The notes: generated from the sequence alone by a model not told the origin. 30,252 bases of DNA from an uncultured Oscillospiraceae bacterium (GCA_934465295.1 CAKSKU010000023.1:1-30252); one strand, 5' to 3'. Counted from the stretch's first letter, positions 8,799 through 17,086 are shown. A program made the numbers and translations.

Positions 8799-8823
8799 AA
8801 AGGGTTGAAAAATTGAACCCTTT
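8799..8823. promoter_or_regulatory. Inverted repeat overlapping the -35, candidate operator
   Basis: AAAGGGTT (8799-8806) and AACCCTTT (8816-8823) are perfect 8-bp arms around nine bases. They cover the -35 and part of the spacer of the promoter at 8805-8833, where a repressor would block sigma-A. No regulator gene is adjacent. Confidence 0.35.
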
Positions 8824-8833
8824 GTGGTACAAT
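8805..8833 (+). promoter_or_regulatory. Sigma-A promoter of the ~1600-residue secreted protein
   Basis: TTGAAA (8805-8810), 17-bp spacer, TACAAT (8828-8833). Transcription should begin near 8840, so an ATG at 8847 would be almost leaderless and without a ribosome site; the coding start is placed at 9078. Confidence 0.7.
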
Positions 8834-8839
8834 TATGTT

Positions 8840-9077
8840 GTATTAAATGGAAAAATCAGATTCGGGCAAGGCGGCTGCTCTTTTGGCTATGAAAATGGGC
8901 GGAGCTGAACCCTTGCAAAGCGTTTTCGGGTCAAAGTGCCTGTCATGGCTGCGTTCGGACGCTTGCTTTGAAAGGCGTTTTTATAAAAGTGCGGAAAAGA
9001 TATCTTTTCCGTATATTGGAGGCGGGAGTTTCAGACATATAATGTTTTCTTGGCAAAAAATTCAGAAGGGAATGGAT
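8840..9077 (+). ncRNA. Long 5' leader (~235 nt) with hairpin potential
   Basis: The sequence between the predicted transcription start and the chosen start codon is GC-richer than the promoter. It contains GCGT-TCGG-ACGC, a stem capped by a UCGG loop, nested in a longer CAAAGC/GCTTTG pairing around 8918-8975. A GGAGGCGGGAG run lies at 9018-9028. No known riboswitch core (c-di-GMP, cobalamin, TPP, FMN, ZTP, fluoride) was recognised. The frame of the gene stays open through this leader from 8847, so partial translation cannot be excluded. Confidence 0.3.
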
Positions 9078-12000
9078 ATGGACATGAAAAAAACATTTTT
9101 GGCAAGGCTGACCGCATTCATTGCGGCGGCAACGATGGCGGTTTCGCCTGTCGGCATCGATATGATGTCATTGGCGGTATCTGCAGAAGAAACTAAAGTG
9201 ACGGTTTCGGCAAACGGAACTCAGGACGGCGCAGAACCTGACAGTGATGGGCAGGAGAGCGAAGGATCCGAACAGAAAGCTGCTACCAAAAGCAATTCCG
9301 ACGGCGTTCAGGCTGATATCGAACAGCATGATGCGGAAGCTTCTGATGCGGCCGATGATGCCAATGCTGCGGCGGAGTTCACGGTAACGTTTGATGATTC
9401 TGTAATTACTGTTTACAACGAAGATGAGGAATATTTAAAAAGCGGCAGTACCGTTGCAAGCGGTTCAAGTGTTACGATCGTAATGTGGCTGGACGATTAT
9501 GTGAACCATAGAGTTAAGGTGAACGGTGAAGATTTTAAACTTACTCCTAATGGTGATGTGATCCGTATGCTTGATGCATATACAGTTACAGAAGATACTG
9601 TAATTGAGTATGTTGAAGACGATTGGAGCAAGGAAGAACTCAGCAAATATGCGGTTCTTGAAATTGGCAATAATATAAATGTTTATCCGTATAATGAATA
9701 TTCCGGAGCAGAAGTTGAAGATTGCTTTCTTTCAACAGGCAATTACTATCCCAAGGGTTCAAAGCTTGTTATAAGTGTCAATAGCAACTTCATTGACGGT
9801 GAAAAATATCTTTCTGTAAACGGTGAAAGAGTGGAGACCACAGCTAATAATGACGGAAGCTATGTTGAAGTTATCGGATACAAAGTTGAAGATGATAATG
9901 TCAAGATAGCTATTGAGGGACTTGGAAGCTATACGGTTTCTTTCGATGACCCGAATATAATGGTTAAATATGAGTCAAAAAGCCTGTTAACGGGCAGCAC
10001 TGTTGTTGAAGAGAATGCCGGTCTTTATATTGGAACAACGCTTGACAACTATATAGATCACAGAATGAAGATCAATGGCAAGGTAGTTGAACTTGGATCA
10101 AACGGCGATGTATATTATTATCTTACATCTATGTATGTTAAGGAAAATGTAAGCATCGAGCTTGTTGAGGATAAGTGGAGCGCAGATGAACTCAGCCAAT
10201 ATGCTGTTCTGAATGTTGATGAGAATATACAGGTTTATCCATGCTATGAGTATAATGGCAGTATGGGTGCGGTTACGGATTACCCCCTCTCAACGGGCAA
10301 CCACTATCCAAAGGGCAAGAAGCTTGTTATAAGAGCAGCAAAGGACGACCTTGGTGAGAGTGAGTATATTTCCATCAATGGCGAAAAGGCTGAAGCTTAT
10401 CTCAATGATGACGATGAATATCAGGTATGGGGCTATGATGTTGAAACCGATACGGTAAATATCACCGTTGAAGAAGTCAACACATACACAGTTTCGATAA
10501 AGAACCCCGAATTGAATATCGGCTATAATGGTGAACGTCTGACAGACGGTGCAAAGGTCGATGAGGGTGCGGAAATTTACATCGGAACGGTCGTTGACAA
10601 TTACATCGACCACAGGATCAAGGTAAATGGTGAAAAGCTTGACGTTGCTCCGAACGGTGACGGCTATATTATGGGCAGTTCCTACACCGTAAACGGAAAC
10701 ATTACAGTTGAGCTTGCCGAGGAAAAATGGAGCGAAGCTGAACTCAGCGATTATGTTGTTTTTGACATCGGCGAAAATATTAATGTTTACCCTTATAATC
10801 CAAATTCCAATTCAACTGATCTTAACCACCCATTTGCAACGGGCAATTATCTTCCGAAGGGACAGAGCGTTGTAATAAGAATTGCAAACGAGCTGCTCGG
10901 CGACGGAAAATGCCTGCTTATCAACGGCAGTATTGCAAGCGGTTCGGTGAATGACGACGGCGAATTCCAGTTATGGGGATATCCCGTAAACTGCAAGGAA
11001 AACACGCTCACGATCGCTGTCGGAATGGCAGGTGTAAGCCTTAAAAACAGCACAACGGGAACATCGGATAATTTCGATACCCTTGAAGCTGCAATGACTT
11101 ATATCAACAAAAACGGCAAGGCAAACTATAATTACGAGATCGTACTCGGTCATAATGTTGAAATCAAAAAGCTCACTCTTCCTGCCGCATCAAAGGCAGC
11201 AAGTCTGAAAATTCTGGGCAACGGAAACACTGTCACAATGGGAAATCCCTCGCTTTCCGTACCGATGAATATCGTTCTTGACAATGTAAAGCTTGAATCC
11301 ACGAACGCAAAGGGCTACACACTTACAGCGAGCAAGAATATTGAAATGAGCGGCTTTGAGTCGGAAACGCTCACTTCCCTTAAGGGTTCAACAAGGTCTA
11401 AGCTCATTATCAACGGCGCAGCAAATCTCACATATCAGGTCGCAGGCTTCGGAACAGCAGTGATAAACGGCGAAAGCGACGATGATTATTATGTGGACGT
11501 TGAAAAGCCTTTTGCGGTCAATGACCTTGAACTTAACAGCGGCTGGCTGATCGTAAGGGCAGGCGTAAAGGTAACGGTAAAGAACATCAAGAGCGAAAAC
11601 AACTCCGTTCTTATGTATGACGAAGGCTTTACTCCGATAACCATAAACGGAAATGTCAGCGGCAAGCTTTCGGTTTCCAAGTGCGCAAATGAAAGATTTG
11701 AGAACGGTCAGCTCCTTATCGTATCGAAAACGGCTGATACTGCGGCATTTGATGTTACAGGTTCTGCTCCCGATGATGGATACGAGTATGTTCTCAGCCG
11801 CAAGGCAAGCAACCTTTATATCAAAAAGGTCGTTTTGAATGTAAAAGAATTTACACCATACAGCTATGATACGGCACTTGACGAATATTCATTCGCAGAG
11901 TGGAGCGATCTTATCAATACCATCAATTCAAAGAAGCAGGCAAATGTTGAATACTTTGTAATGCTGACAGATAATTATGATACAAACGGTTCGCTCACAA

Positions 12001-13877
12001 TGCCTAAAGCAGGCACTTATGCAAGAATTGTTTTGGGCTCTAATGATCAGAACAACATCCGTACACTCACTTTCACGGGCAATGTCACCATGACGGGTAA
12101 TGTTTATTTCCCGAATATCAAGCTCAACAGTGTTAAAAAGGTCAATAAAATCGATACACCGACAAAATTCAAGATAGCAGCAGGCAAATATAAGCTTGAA
12201 GCTCTTAATGTTGAAGCTCCGATGCTTACTGATATCACGGGAACGAATACTGTCTGGGTAAATAACTGCGATCTGAACGCCAATGTATCTGCTCAGAATG
12301 TTCTGCTTTTAGATTCAAAGATCGGCGGAAATGTTACAGCAAAGAATACATTGTCTGTATGTGGCGAAGTTTCCGTCGGAAAGAATATTTCCGCATTGAC
12401 GGTCGGAAGCGGTGAAGAAGGTTCTGCACTTTCCGTTGTAAAGGGACAGAAGTTCACTATCGGCAAGGGCGGCGTTCATACCGAAAAAGGAATCATCACT
12501 CTCAGCATATTTGATGCAAACGGCAAAGCATATTCTGTTCCTGCGATGAGTGCAATTGCGACTATTGCAGGAAATTATGCAGGCGATTTCACACTTTCGG
12601 ACGATTGCGGCGGAGACAAGCTCACGATCGTAAAATCGGGCAAGAACCTTGTTGCCGCTGAGACCGATAAGCTCATCTATATGAACGATGGCGGCGAAAA
12701 GAACTACTCCTATGCAACGCTTGCAGACGCAATGAACGACATTACGGCTATCGGAAACGCTGACGGCTGCTATGAAATAAAGATCACCGATGAAGCCGTA
12801 CTCACAAAGTTCCCGACAGCGAAAAAATACAAGAAGATATCATTCAGCGGCGGCGGAAAGATCAAAACCGCATCCAATCTCAGCCTTACGGGCGATATCT
12901 CGCTCTGGGATATAACTGTTACGAAATACAATGCGAAAACCAAGGCAGAAGATCTTCCTATCAACGTAAATGTAGGCAATTACCAGCTGATGTACGGTGA
13001 AAATATTTCCAATGTCAACAATATCAGCGGCAAGGGTACTTTCCACCTTTGGGGAAGAAAAGGTGCTGCAACCATTTCGGGCAATATCAATGTTGGAAGG
13101 CTTCACCTCCACGCAGCTGATATCACACTTGGAAAAAAATCTTCACTCACGGCAACAATATCGGCAGGCGAAGAAGTAACTATCGCATATTATGCTTCCA
13201 ATGCCTCAAAAATGAAGATCAAGGACGTTTTCAACTACACCAACAACGAAGAGGACAGCTCCGAGAACTATGCACTCACGCTCAAGCTTCTTGATGCAAA
13301 CGGAAATGCCTCCGTGCTTCCCGAAAGCAAGAGCTCCGATGTTGCAGTTGTAACGGGTACATACGATTCAGACAGACTGAAGCTTTCCGATGAGAATATC
13401 GGCGAAACGAATATCAGCCTTGTCCGCTCGGGAACAAAGCTCGTTACTTCATCATCATCGAATATCATAGAGCTTACACAGTATTATCGTGATGAAAATC
13501 AGCAGGATCATTCTTATAAGATCGGACGCTTCGACAATATCAATAACGCTGTCGCAGAGATCAACCGTCTCAACAACAGATGGGTCGGCTATATGATCGA
13601 ATTTACATCGTCAGACCCTGTCAAGCTTACATTGCCGAAGATGCCTCTTCCGGCAGCAAAGAAGTATAATGAGTTTCAGATCGTTGCCTATAACGGCAGC
13701 GTGGAACTTAATATTACAAGTGACATCGTTCTTACAGGTACACTTCATATTGACGGCGATATCACGATAAGAAAGACCGACAGAAACGGAAATGTCAAGC
13801 CGCTTACAGTTAAGACAGGTTCTTACAATATTTACGGCAAAGAACATTTTGAAAATGCAACATTTAAGGTAAGATAA
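9078..13877 (+). CDS. Giant secreted repeat protein: three ~185-residue repeats plus four beta-repeat modules
   Basis: 1599 residues from the ATG at 9078, chosen because AGAAGGGA (9064-9071) lies 6 nt before it and a typical signal peptide follows (MDMKKTFLARLTAF..., cut near VSA-EE). Starts at 8847, 9042, 9072 or 9084 are in frame. After an acidic linker, three tandem repeats begin near residues 101, 285 and 470, each with (Y/F)TV(T/S)(F/I), DNYIDHR-KVNG, NGD, W(S)xxELSxYxV and TGNYxPKG-V-I. From ~660 come beta-rich modules of the type in the GH5 protein (LPxAxKxxxI..., SGKL..., GNYxGDxxLSD). The fourth module begins ~1460 and stops about halfway (~135 of ~265 residues). No catalytic motif or anchor was recognised. 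Likely a surface or matrix protein; function unknown. Confidence 0.85.
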   Translation: MDMKKTFLARLTAFIAAATMAVSPVGIDMMSLAVSAEETKVTVSANGTQDGAEPDSDGQESEGSEQKAATKSNSDGVQADIEQHDAEASDAADDANAAAEFTVTFDDSVITVYNEDEEYLKSGSTVASGSSVTIVMWLDDYVNHRVKVNGEDFKLTPNGDVIRMLDAYTVTEDTVIEYVEDDWSKEELSKYAVLEIGNNINVYPYNEYSGAEVEDCFLSTGNYYPKGSKLVISVNSNFIDGEKYLSVNGERVETTANNDGSYVEVIGYKVEDDNVKIAIEGLGSYTVSFDDPNIMVKYESKSLLTGSTVVEENAGLYIGTTLDNYIDHRMKINGKVVELGSNGDVYYYLTSMYVKENVSIELVEDKWSADELSQYAVLNVDENIQVYPCYEYNGSMGAVTDYPLSTGNHYPKGKKLVIRAAKDDLGESEYISINGEKAEAYLNDDDEYQVWGYDVETDTVNITVEEVNTYTVSIKNPELNIGYNGERLTDGAKVDEGAEIYIGTVVDNYIDHRIKVNGEKLDVAPNGDGYIMGSSYTVNGNITVELAEEKWSEAELSDYVVFDIGENINVYPYNPNSNSTDLNHPFATGNYLPKGQSVVIRIANELLGDGKCLLINGSIASGSVNDDGEFQLWGYPVNCKENTLTIAVGMAGVSLKNSTTGTSDNFDTLEAAMTYINKNGKANYNYEIVLGHNVEIKKLTLPAASKAASLKILGNGNTVTMGNPSLSVPMNIVLDNVKLESTNAKGYTLTASKNIEMSGFESETLTSLKGSTRSKLIINGAANLTYQVAGFGTAVINGESDDDYYVDVEKPFAVNDLELNSGWLIVRAGVKVTVKNIKSENNSVLMYDEGFTPITINGNVSGKLSVSKCANERFENGQLLIVSKTADTAAFDVTGSAPDDGYEYVLSRKASNLYIKKVVLNVKEFTPYSYDTALDEYSFAEWSDLINTINSKKQANVEYFVMLTDNYDTNGSLTMPKAGTYARIVLGSNDQNNIRTLTFTGNVTMTGNVYFPNIKLNSVKKVNKIDTPTKFKIAAGKYKLEALNVEAPMLTDITGTNTVWVNNCDLNANVSAQNVLLLDSKIGGNVTAKNTLSVCGEVSVGKNISALTVGSGEEGSALSVVKGQKFTIGKGGVHTEKGIITLSIFDANGKAYSVPAMSAIATIAGNYAGDFTLSDDCGGDKLTIVKSGKNLVAAETDKLIYMNDGGEKNYSYATLADAMNDITAIGNADGCYEIKITDEAVLTKFPTAKKYKKISFSGGGKIKTASNLSLTGDISLWDITVTKYNAKTKAEDLPINVNVGNYQLMYGENISNVNNISGKGTFHLWGRKGAATISGNINVGRLHLHAADITLGKKSSLTATISAGEEVTIAYYASNASKMKIKDVFNYTNNEEDSSENYALTLKLLDANGNASVLPESKSSDVAVVTGTYDSDRLKLSDENIGETNISLVRSGTKLVTSSSSNIIELTQYYRDENQQDHSYKIGRFDNINNAVAEINRLNNRWVGYMIEFTSSDPVKLTLPKMPLPAAKKYNEFQIVAYNGSVELNITSDIVLTGTLHIDGDITIRKTDRNGNVKPLTVKTGSYNIYGKEHFENATFKVR

Positions 13878-13889
13878 AGACATAAAAAT

Positions 13890-13929
13890 ATCCCGTATGG
13901 AGTTCAAAGCTTCATACGGGATTTTTTTG
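13890..13929. terminator. Strong intrinsic terminator, two-way
   Basis: Perfect 10-bp stem ATCCCGTATG (13890-13899) with CATACGGGAT (13913-13922), then a T run. On the minus strand it is also followed by a T-rich stretch, so it can end the leftward PAP2 transcript. Confidence 0.92.
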
Positions 13930-13944
13930 TTCGGAGGTTATTTA

Positions 13945-14042
13945 TACTAAACACCATTTAAAATTTAGAAAAAATCAAGCCGACAATCTCGAATATATTG
14001 GATTTCGGCGCAGATTTTTCTTTATTTTATTGGTGTTTAGTA
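13945..14042. mobile_element. MITE-like element, copy 1 (98 bp with TA flanks)
   Basis: TA at both ends flanks terminal inverted repeats CTAAACACCA / TGGTGTTTAG, which extend imperfectly about 30 bp inward (AT-rich, with AGAAAAA). There is no ORF. The body matches, in reverse orientation, the element at 26603-26719, including the internal GATTGTCGGCTTGATTTTTT stretch. The TA target and short TIRs are typical of non-autonomous IS630/Tc1-mariner-type elements; no transposase is in the window. Its right end supplies the stop codon of the PAP2 gene. Confidence 0.8.
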
Positions 14043-14584
14043 TTATTCTCGGCAGATGCATCCTTCGGCGGAAAAAATTTCTTCGGGAAAAAGCATACGG
14101 CGATACCTATGAGCGTTCCGATGATCGCCCCTGCGAGGACATCGGTCGGGAAGTGGACGTAGAGATACAGCCTTGAAAATGCGATAAGAACGGCTAAAAT
14201 ATATGCCGCAATTCCGAATTTTCGGTTTGCGTGAAGTATGATCGCTGCCGCTGCAAAGGACGCCATTGTATGCCCCGAGGGGAATGAGTAGTCAAGCGGC
14301 ACGGCTATGAGCAGCTCAATTGTATCGTTTATCCAGCAGGGTCTTTGCCGTGCGATGAGATTTTTCAGCAGCAGATTTCCCACGAGCGCACAGCCGACAA
14401 GTCCTGCGGCAAGTTCAAGCCCGTTGCGTCGGTATTTTCGGCTTATCAACATTGCGGCGGCAATGATTATCCATATAATCCCGACATTTCCCACAGCGGT
14501 CAGCCATGGCATAACAGTATCGAGAAAGCCGTTTGAGAGCTTTTCTCGAATAAGATCTAGTATTCTGAAATCAATTTCCGTCAT
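14027..14584 (-). CDS. PAP2-family membrane phosphatase
   Basis: 185 residues, several membrane helices, with all three PAP2 (phosphatidic acid phosphatase type 2) motifs: KX6RP (K74-R81-P82), PSGH (102-105) and SRX5HX3D (R138, H144, D148). Such enzymes dephosphorylate lipid phosphates or undecaprenyl pyrophosphate at the membrane; the substrate cannot be told from sequence. AGAAAGGA precedes the ATG. It begins 15 nt after the stop of the EamA gene on the same strand, so the two are probably co-transcribed. The last four codons (TKHQ) and the stop lie inside the MITE at 13945-14042, so the original C-terminus was replaced; the catalytic core is intact. Confidence 0.93.
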   Translation of the reverse strand: MTEIDFRILDLIREKLSNGFLDTVMPWLTAVGNVGIIWIIIAAAMLISRKYRRNGLELAAGLVGCALVGNLLLKNLIARQRPCWINDTIELLIAVPLDYSFPSGHTMASFAAAAIILHANRKFGIAAYILAVLIAFSRLYLYVHFPTDVLAGAIIGTLIGIAVCFFPKKFFPPKDASAENNTKHQ

Positions 14585-14599
14585 GGATATTCCTTTCTG

Positions 14600-15457
14600 T
14601 TATATAACGAGGAGAAGCGTTCCTGCGGTTATAAGCACAAGTCCGAGGAACGATTTTTTTGTGAGCTTTTCTTTCAGCACGATATAGGAAAATGCGACCG
14701 TGACGAGAATGCTAAGCTTGTCTGTCGGCACAACGATGCTCGCCTGACCGTCCTGCAAAGCCTTGTAGTAGCAGAGCCACGAAAGTCCCGTTGTAAGTCC
14801 CGAAAGGAAGATAAAAAGCATACTCTTTCGGTCTATTTTTTTAAGCTCGCCCTGCTTTTTCGTGACGAATACCATCACCCACGCCATTATGAGAACGACT
14901 ATCGTTCGTATCGCCGTGCCGAGGTTGGAGGGAACACCGCTTATGCCTATCTTGCCGAGGATAGAGGTAAGGCTTGCGAACACTGCGGAGAGTATGGCAT
15001 AGAAAAGCCAGCCCTTGCCCGTCGCTTTGACATCGGTTTCCTTTTTTTCTATCATAAGATAAGTGCCTGCGCCGATGATGACAATGCAGACTATTTTCAG
15101 CAGATTAAGCTCCTCGCCGAGAATGACGAACGCAAGCAGCATCGTGAGGACGGTGCTTGATTTGTCAACGGGAGTGACCTTGTTCACGTCACCGATCTGC
15201 AATGCCTTGAAGTAGCAGAGCCAGCTTCCGCCCGTTGCAAGTCCCGAAAGTATGAGGAACACAAGCGTCTTGCCCGAGATGTCGTTAATACCACCAAATT
15301 GTCCCGTGACAAATACCATTATCCACGAGAAAAAGAGAATGATTATGGTTCGCACAGCCGTTGCGGCAGTCGAATCGGTGTTTTTTATGCCTATTTTTGC
15401 AAGTACGGAGGTCACGCCTGCGAAAAGGGCAGAACCGAATGCGAAGGCTATCCACAT
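14600..15457 (-). CDS. EamA/DMT-superfamily transporter
   Basis: 285 residues, about ten membrane helices in two homologous halves. Both halves carry the same signature (LAKIGI / LGKIGI near the start, GLATGGSWLCYFKALQ / GLTTGLSWLCYYKALQ near the end), the internal duplication typical of EamA permeases. These export or import small metabolites; the substrate is not predictable. AGGTGA sits 7 nt before the ATG. It is the third gene of a leftward series (PfkB kinase, unknown protein, EamA, PAP2) with gaps of 71, 55 and 15 bases and no terminator in between, so an operon is likely. Confidence 0.9.
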   Translation of the reverse strand: MWIAFAFGSALFAGVTSVLAKIGIKNTDSTAATAVRTIIILFFSWIMVFVTGQFGGINDISGKTLVFLILSGLATGGSWLCYFKALQIGDVNKVTPVDKSSTVLTMLLAFVILGEELNLLKIVCIVIIGAGTYLMIEKKETDVKATGKGWLFYAILSAVFASLTSILGKIGISGVPSNLGTAIRTIVVLIMAWVMVFVTKKQGELKKIDRKSMLFIFLSGLTTGLSWLCYYKALQDGQASIVVPTDKLSILVTVAFSYIVLKEKLTKKSFLGLVLITAGTLLLVI

Positions 15458-15472
15458 AAATTATCACCTGTG
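15455..15472. repeat. Short repeat at the EamA start (copy A)
   Basis: 18 bases spanning the EamA start codon and its upstream region recur with two mismatches at 15938-15955. The two copies, in the same orientation, bracket the small unknown gene at 15513-15890. Confidence 0.45.
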
Positions 15473-15512
15473 TTTTTTATGTATGATCGATCGGTTTAAG
15501 CTTAGAAATGCA

Positions 15513-15890
15513 TTATGTATAAGGGTATGTTTTCTTTCTTTTGATAATTTTTTTATAGTCACATATATTAAGTATATCATTATGATCGCCGACAACAAAT
15601 AAATCATCGTTGAATTGAATGACAGAGTATAGCAATTGCTCTGTCATATCAGGTGGATAAAAAGTCAAATGGCATACTCCCGATATTTTGTATGGGACAG
15701 CGGATGTATCTTTTTCCGAAATAAAGTCATCTATATCTTTGGTAAAACAAGCAAACAGATCGTTTTTATCTTCTCTTTTTGAATATATTTCTTCATCATC
15801 GATATCCGAGTGCTGCAAACCTAAACTCAGAATGAGTTCGTTTCTGTTGTGATATGATTTTCCGTCAAGTAAAACGAATAGATCGCACAT
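15513..15890 (-). CDS. Hypothetical protein, 125 residues
   Basis: No family recognised. A soluble, acidic protein with no signal peptide or membrane helix. Its sequence starts MCDLFVLLDGKSYHNRNELI, has a charged middle, and ends in a Lys-rich tail (KKIIKRKKTYPYT). The ribosome site AAGGGAGCG is well placed before the ATG, which supports real translation. It sits between the PfkB kinase and EamA genes on the same strand. It is more AT-rich than those neighbours and bracketed by an 18-base near-repeat, which could mark an insertion. Function unknown. Confidence 0.7.
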   Translation of the reverse strand: MCDLFVLLDGKSYHNRNELILSLGLQHSDIDDEEIYSKREDKNDLFACFTKDIDDFISEKDTSAVPYKISGVCHLTFYPPDMTEQLLYSVIQFNDDLFVVGDHNDILNICDYKKIIKRKKTYPYT

Positions 15891-15937
15891 TTTTCATCGC
15901 TCCCTTGATCTGATGTATCGGGCGGAATTGCTGCCTG

Positions 15938-15955
15938 CATAAATTATCATCTGCG
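15938..15955. repeat. Short repeat downstream of the PfkB kinase gene (copy B)
   Basis: Matches 15455-15472 at 16 of 18 positions, same orientation. It looks like a vestige of the EamA start region. Confidence 0.45.
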
Positions 15956-15961
15956 ATATAC

Positions 15962-16765
15962 TTAAAATCCACCGTAATGCTTTAAGACTTCCGCTGCGAG
16001 TTTTGAGCCGACAGCCATAGCCTTTTTGATATCATTTTCAAGCATATATGAGCAGACAAATCCTGCGTGATAGCTGTCGCCGCACCCTGTTGTATCAATT
16101 ATGTCATCGACCTTCACAGCCTGCACTCTGTATTCCTGTCCTTTAAAGTATGTAACGCTTCCGTGTTCTGCAAGCGACACGTTGAAAAGGCAGCTGTATT
16201 TATCCGATAATTCTCTGAACTTCGGCAGAAGCTCTTCCGAGCCGCTTATCATAAAGAAATCAATATACGGAGCAAACCGTTCCATATCCGAAAAATCTCT
16301 GTACACATCAAAATCTACCGCAAGCTTAAAGCCAAGCGTCTTTTTCAGCTCGACTACCTGCGAAAAACACGAAGCCCAGAAATGTACAAAGACAACATCG
16401 GAGTCCGATAATATTTTGATCTCGTTATCATTAAGCACGATGTTATCGAGAATTTTTCCGTTCCATGAATCTTCTTTATAATACCTGTCGCCCTCTGCTG
16501 TAAGGTAGGTCATATTATGGGCGGTCGGATATCTTTCATCGATGCGTATATGGTCGGTATCAATATCAAGCTTCGATATCTGATCCATTATCGCTTCCGC
16601 ATATTTATCTTTTCCGATAATGCCAAGAAGCGTAATGTCTATATCCTTGAAACGTGAGGCGTGAGCGGCAAAATTCAATGCTTCTCCTCCTGCCCTGATA
16701 ATGTCTGTGCCATCAAAAACATCGGCGCATAAACAGGGAAGTGCAGTCAGCTTAACTTTATTCAT
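15962..16765 (-). CDS. PfkB-family sugar kinase, fructoselysine-6-kinase (FrlD)-like
   Basis: 267 residues. An ATP-dependent PfkB/ribokinase fold kinase: an N-terminal AGGEALNFAAHASRF region binds sugar, and the C-terminal anion-hole motif DTTGCGDSYHAGF carries the catalytic base D230. The short length, the start of the GG motif and the ending AAEVLKHYGG resemble FrlD (fructoselysine 6-kinase) more than ribokinase or FruK. That would phosphorylate an Amadori product such as fructoselysine, but no deglycase (FrlB) gene is in the window, so substrate is uncertain. GGGAGA precedes the ATG. Its promoter is at 16822-16850, divergent from the fructose operon. It heads the leftward series ending with PAP2. 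Confidence 0.85.
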   Translation of the reverse strand: MNKVKLTALPCLCADVFDGTDIIRAGGEALNFAAHASRFKDIDITLLGIIGKDKYAEAIMDQISKLDIDTDHIRIDERYPTAHNMTYLTAEGDRYYKEDSWNGKILDNIVLNDNEIKILSDSDVVFVHFWASCFSQVVELKKTLGFKLAVDFDVYRDFSDMERFAPYIDFFMISGSEELLPKFRELSDKYSCLFNVSLAEHGSVTYFKGQEYRVQAVKVDDIIDTTGCGDSYHAGFVCSYMLENDIKKAMAVGSKLAAEVLKHYGGF

Positions 16766-16821
16766 TATATCATCTCCCGAATTTCGGCTTGTCGGACAGA
16801 ATTACTGACCTGTTCAGCTTT

Positions 16822-16850
16822 ATTATATCACACAGCAAAATAAAAATCAA
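16822..16850 (-). promoter_or_regulatory. Sigma-A promoter of the PfkB kinase operon
   Basis: On the minus strand: TTGATT (16850-16845), 17-bp spacer, TATAAT (16827-16822), with extended -10 TGA. The leader is about 45 nt. Confidence 0.75.
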
Positions 16851-17086
16851 CCGAAACAATGATGCTGCAAAATATAAAGTCCGTCAGCGGTTTTGGGCAG
16901 CGGTATATGTCGAAAAACTCTGACAGGCAATTTTTGAACGTAAATGAATGTTTATGATGCTTCTGTATTGGAAAAATATTGTTTCGGATATGCGAAATGT
17001 ATAGTTTGATATAGAATTGTGCAATATATATTGTTATAATACACAAATGAATCTGCGTATGCTTATACAAATATACAAAAATAAAG
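16851..17086. other. AT-rich intergenic region, no gene seen
   Basis: Part of the ~430-base divergent gap between the PfkB kinase and fruR genes. A TATAAT at 17035-17040 has no good -35 at 16-18 bp. An 80-codon antisense frame here has no ribosome site and atypical composition. Nothing else was recognised. Confidence 0.5.

Noticed and set aside
8847..9077. Upstream ATG start of the ~1600-residue protein, 77 codons earlier
   Set aside because: It lies about 7 bases after the predicted transcription start, has no ribosome site, and would bury the signal peptide inside the chain. The ATG at 9078 has a ribosome site and a normal signal peptide.
8840..9077. Known riboswitch class in the long leader
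   Set aside because: Consensus cores of c-di-GMP, cobalamin, TPP, FMN, ZTP, fluoride and guanidine classes were looked for by eye and not found; a covariance search is needed to be certain.
16828..17070. 80-codon minus-strand frame
   Set aside because: AT-rich, no ribosome site, Ile/His/Phe-rich peptide with no family, and it overlaps the PfkB kinase promoter.
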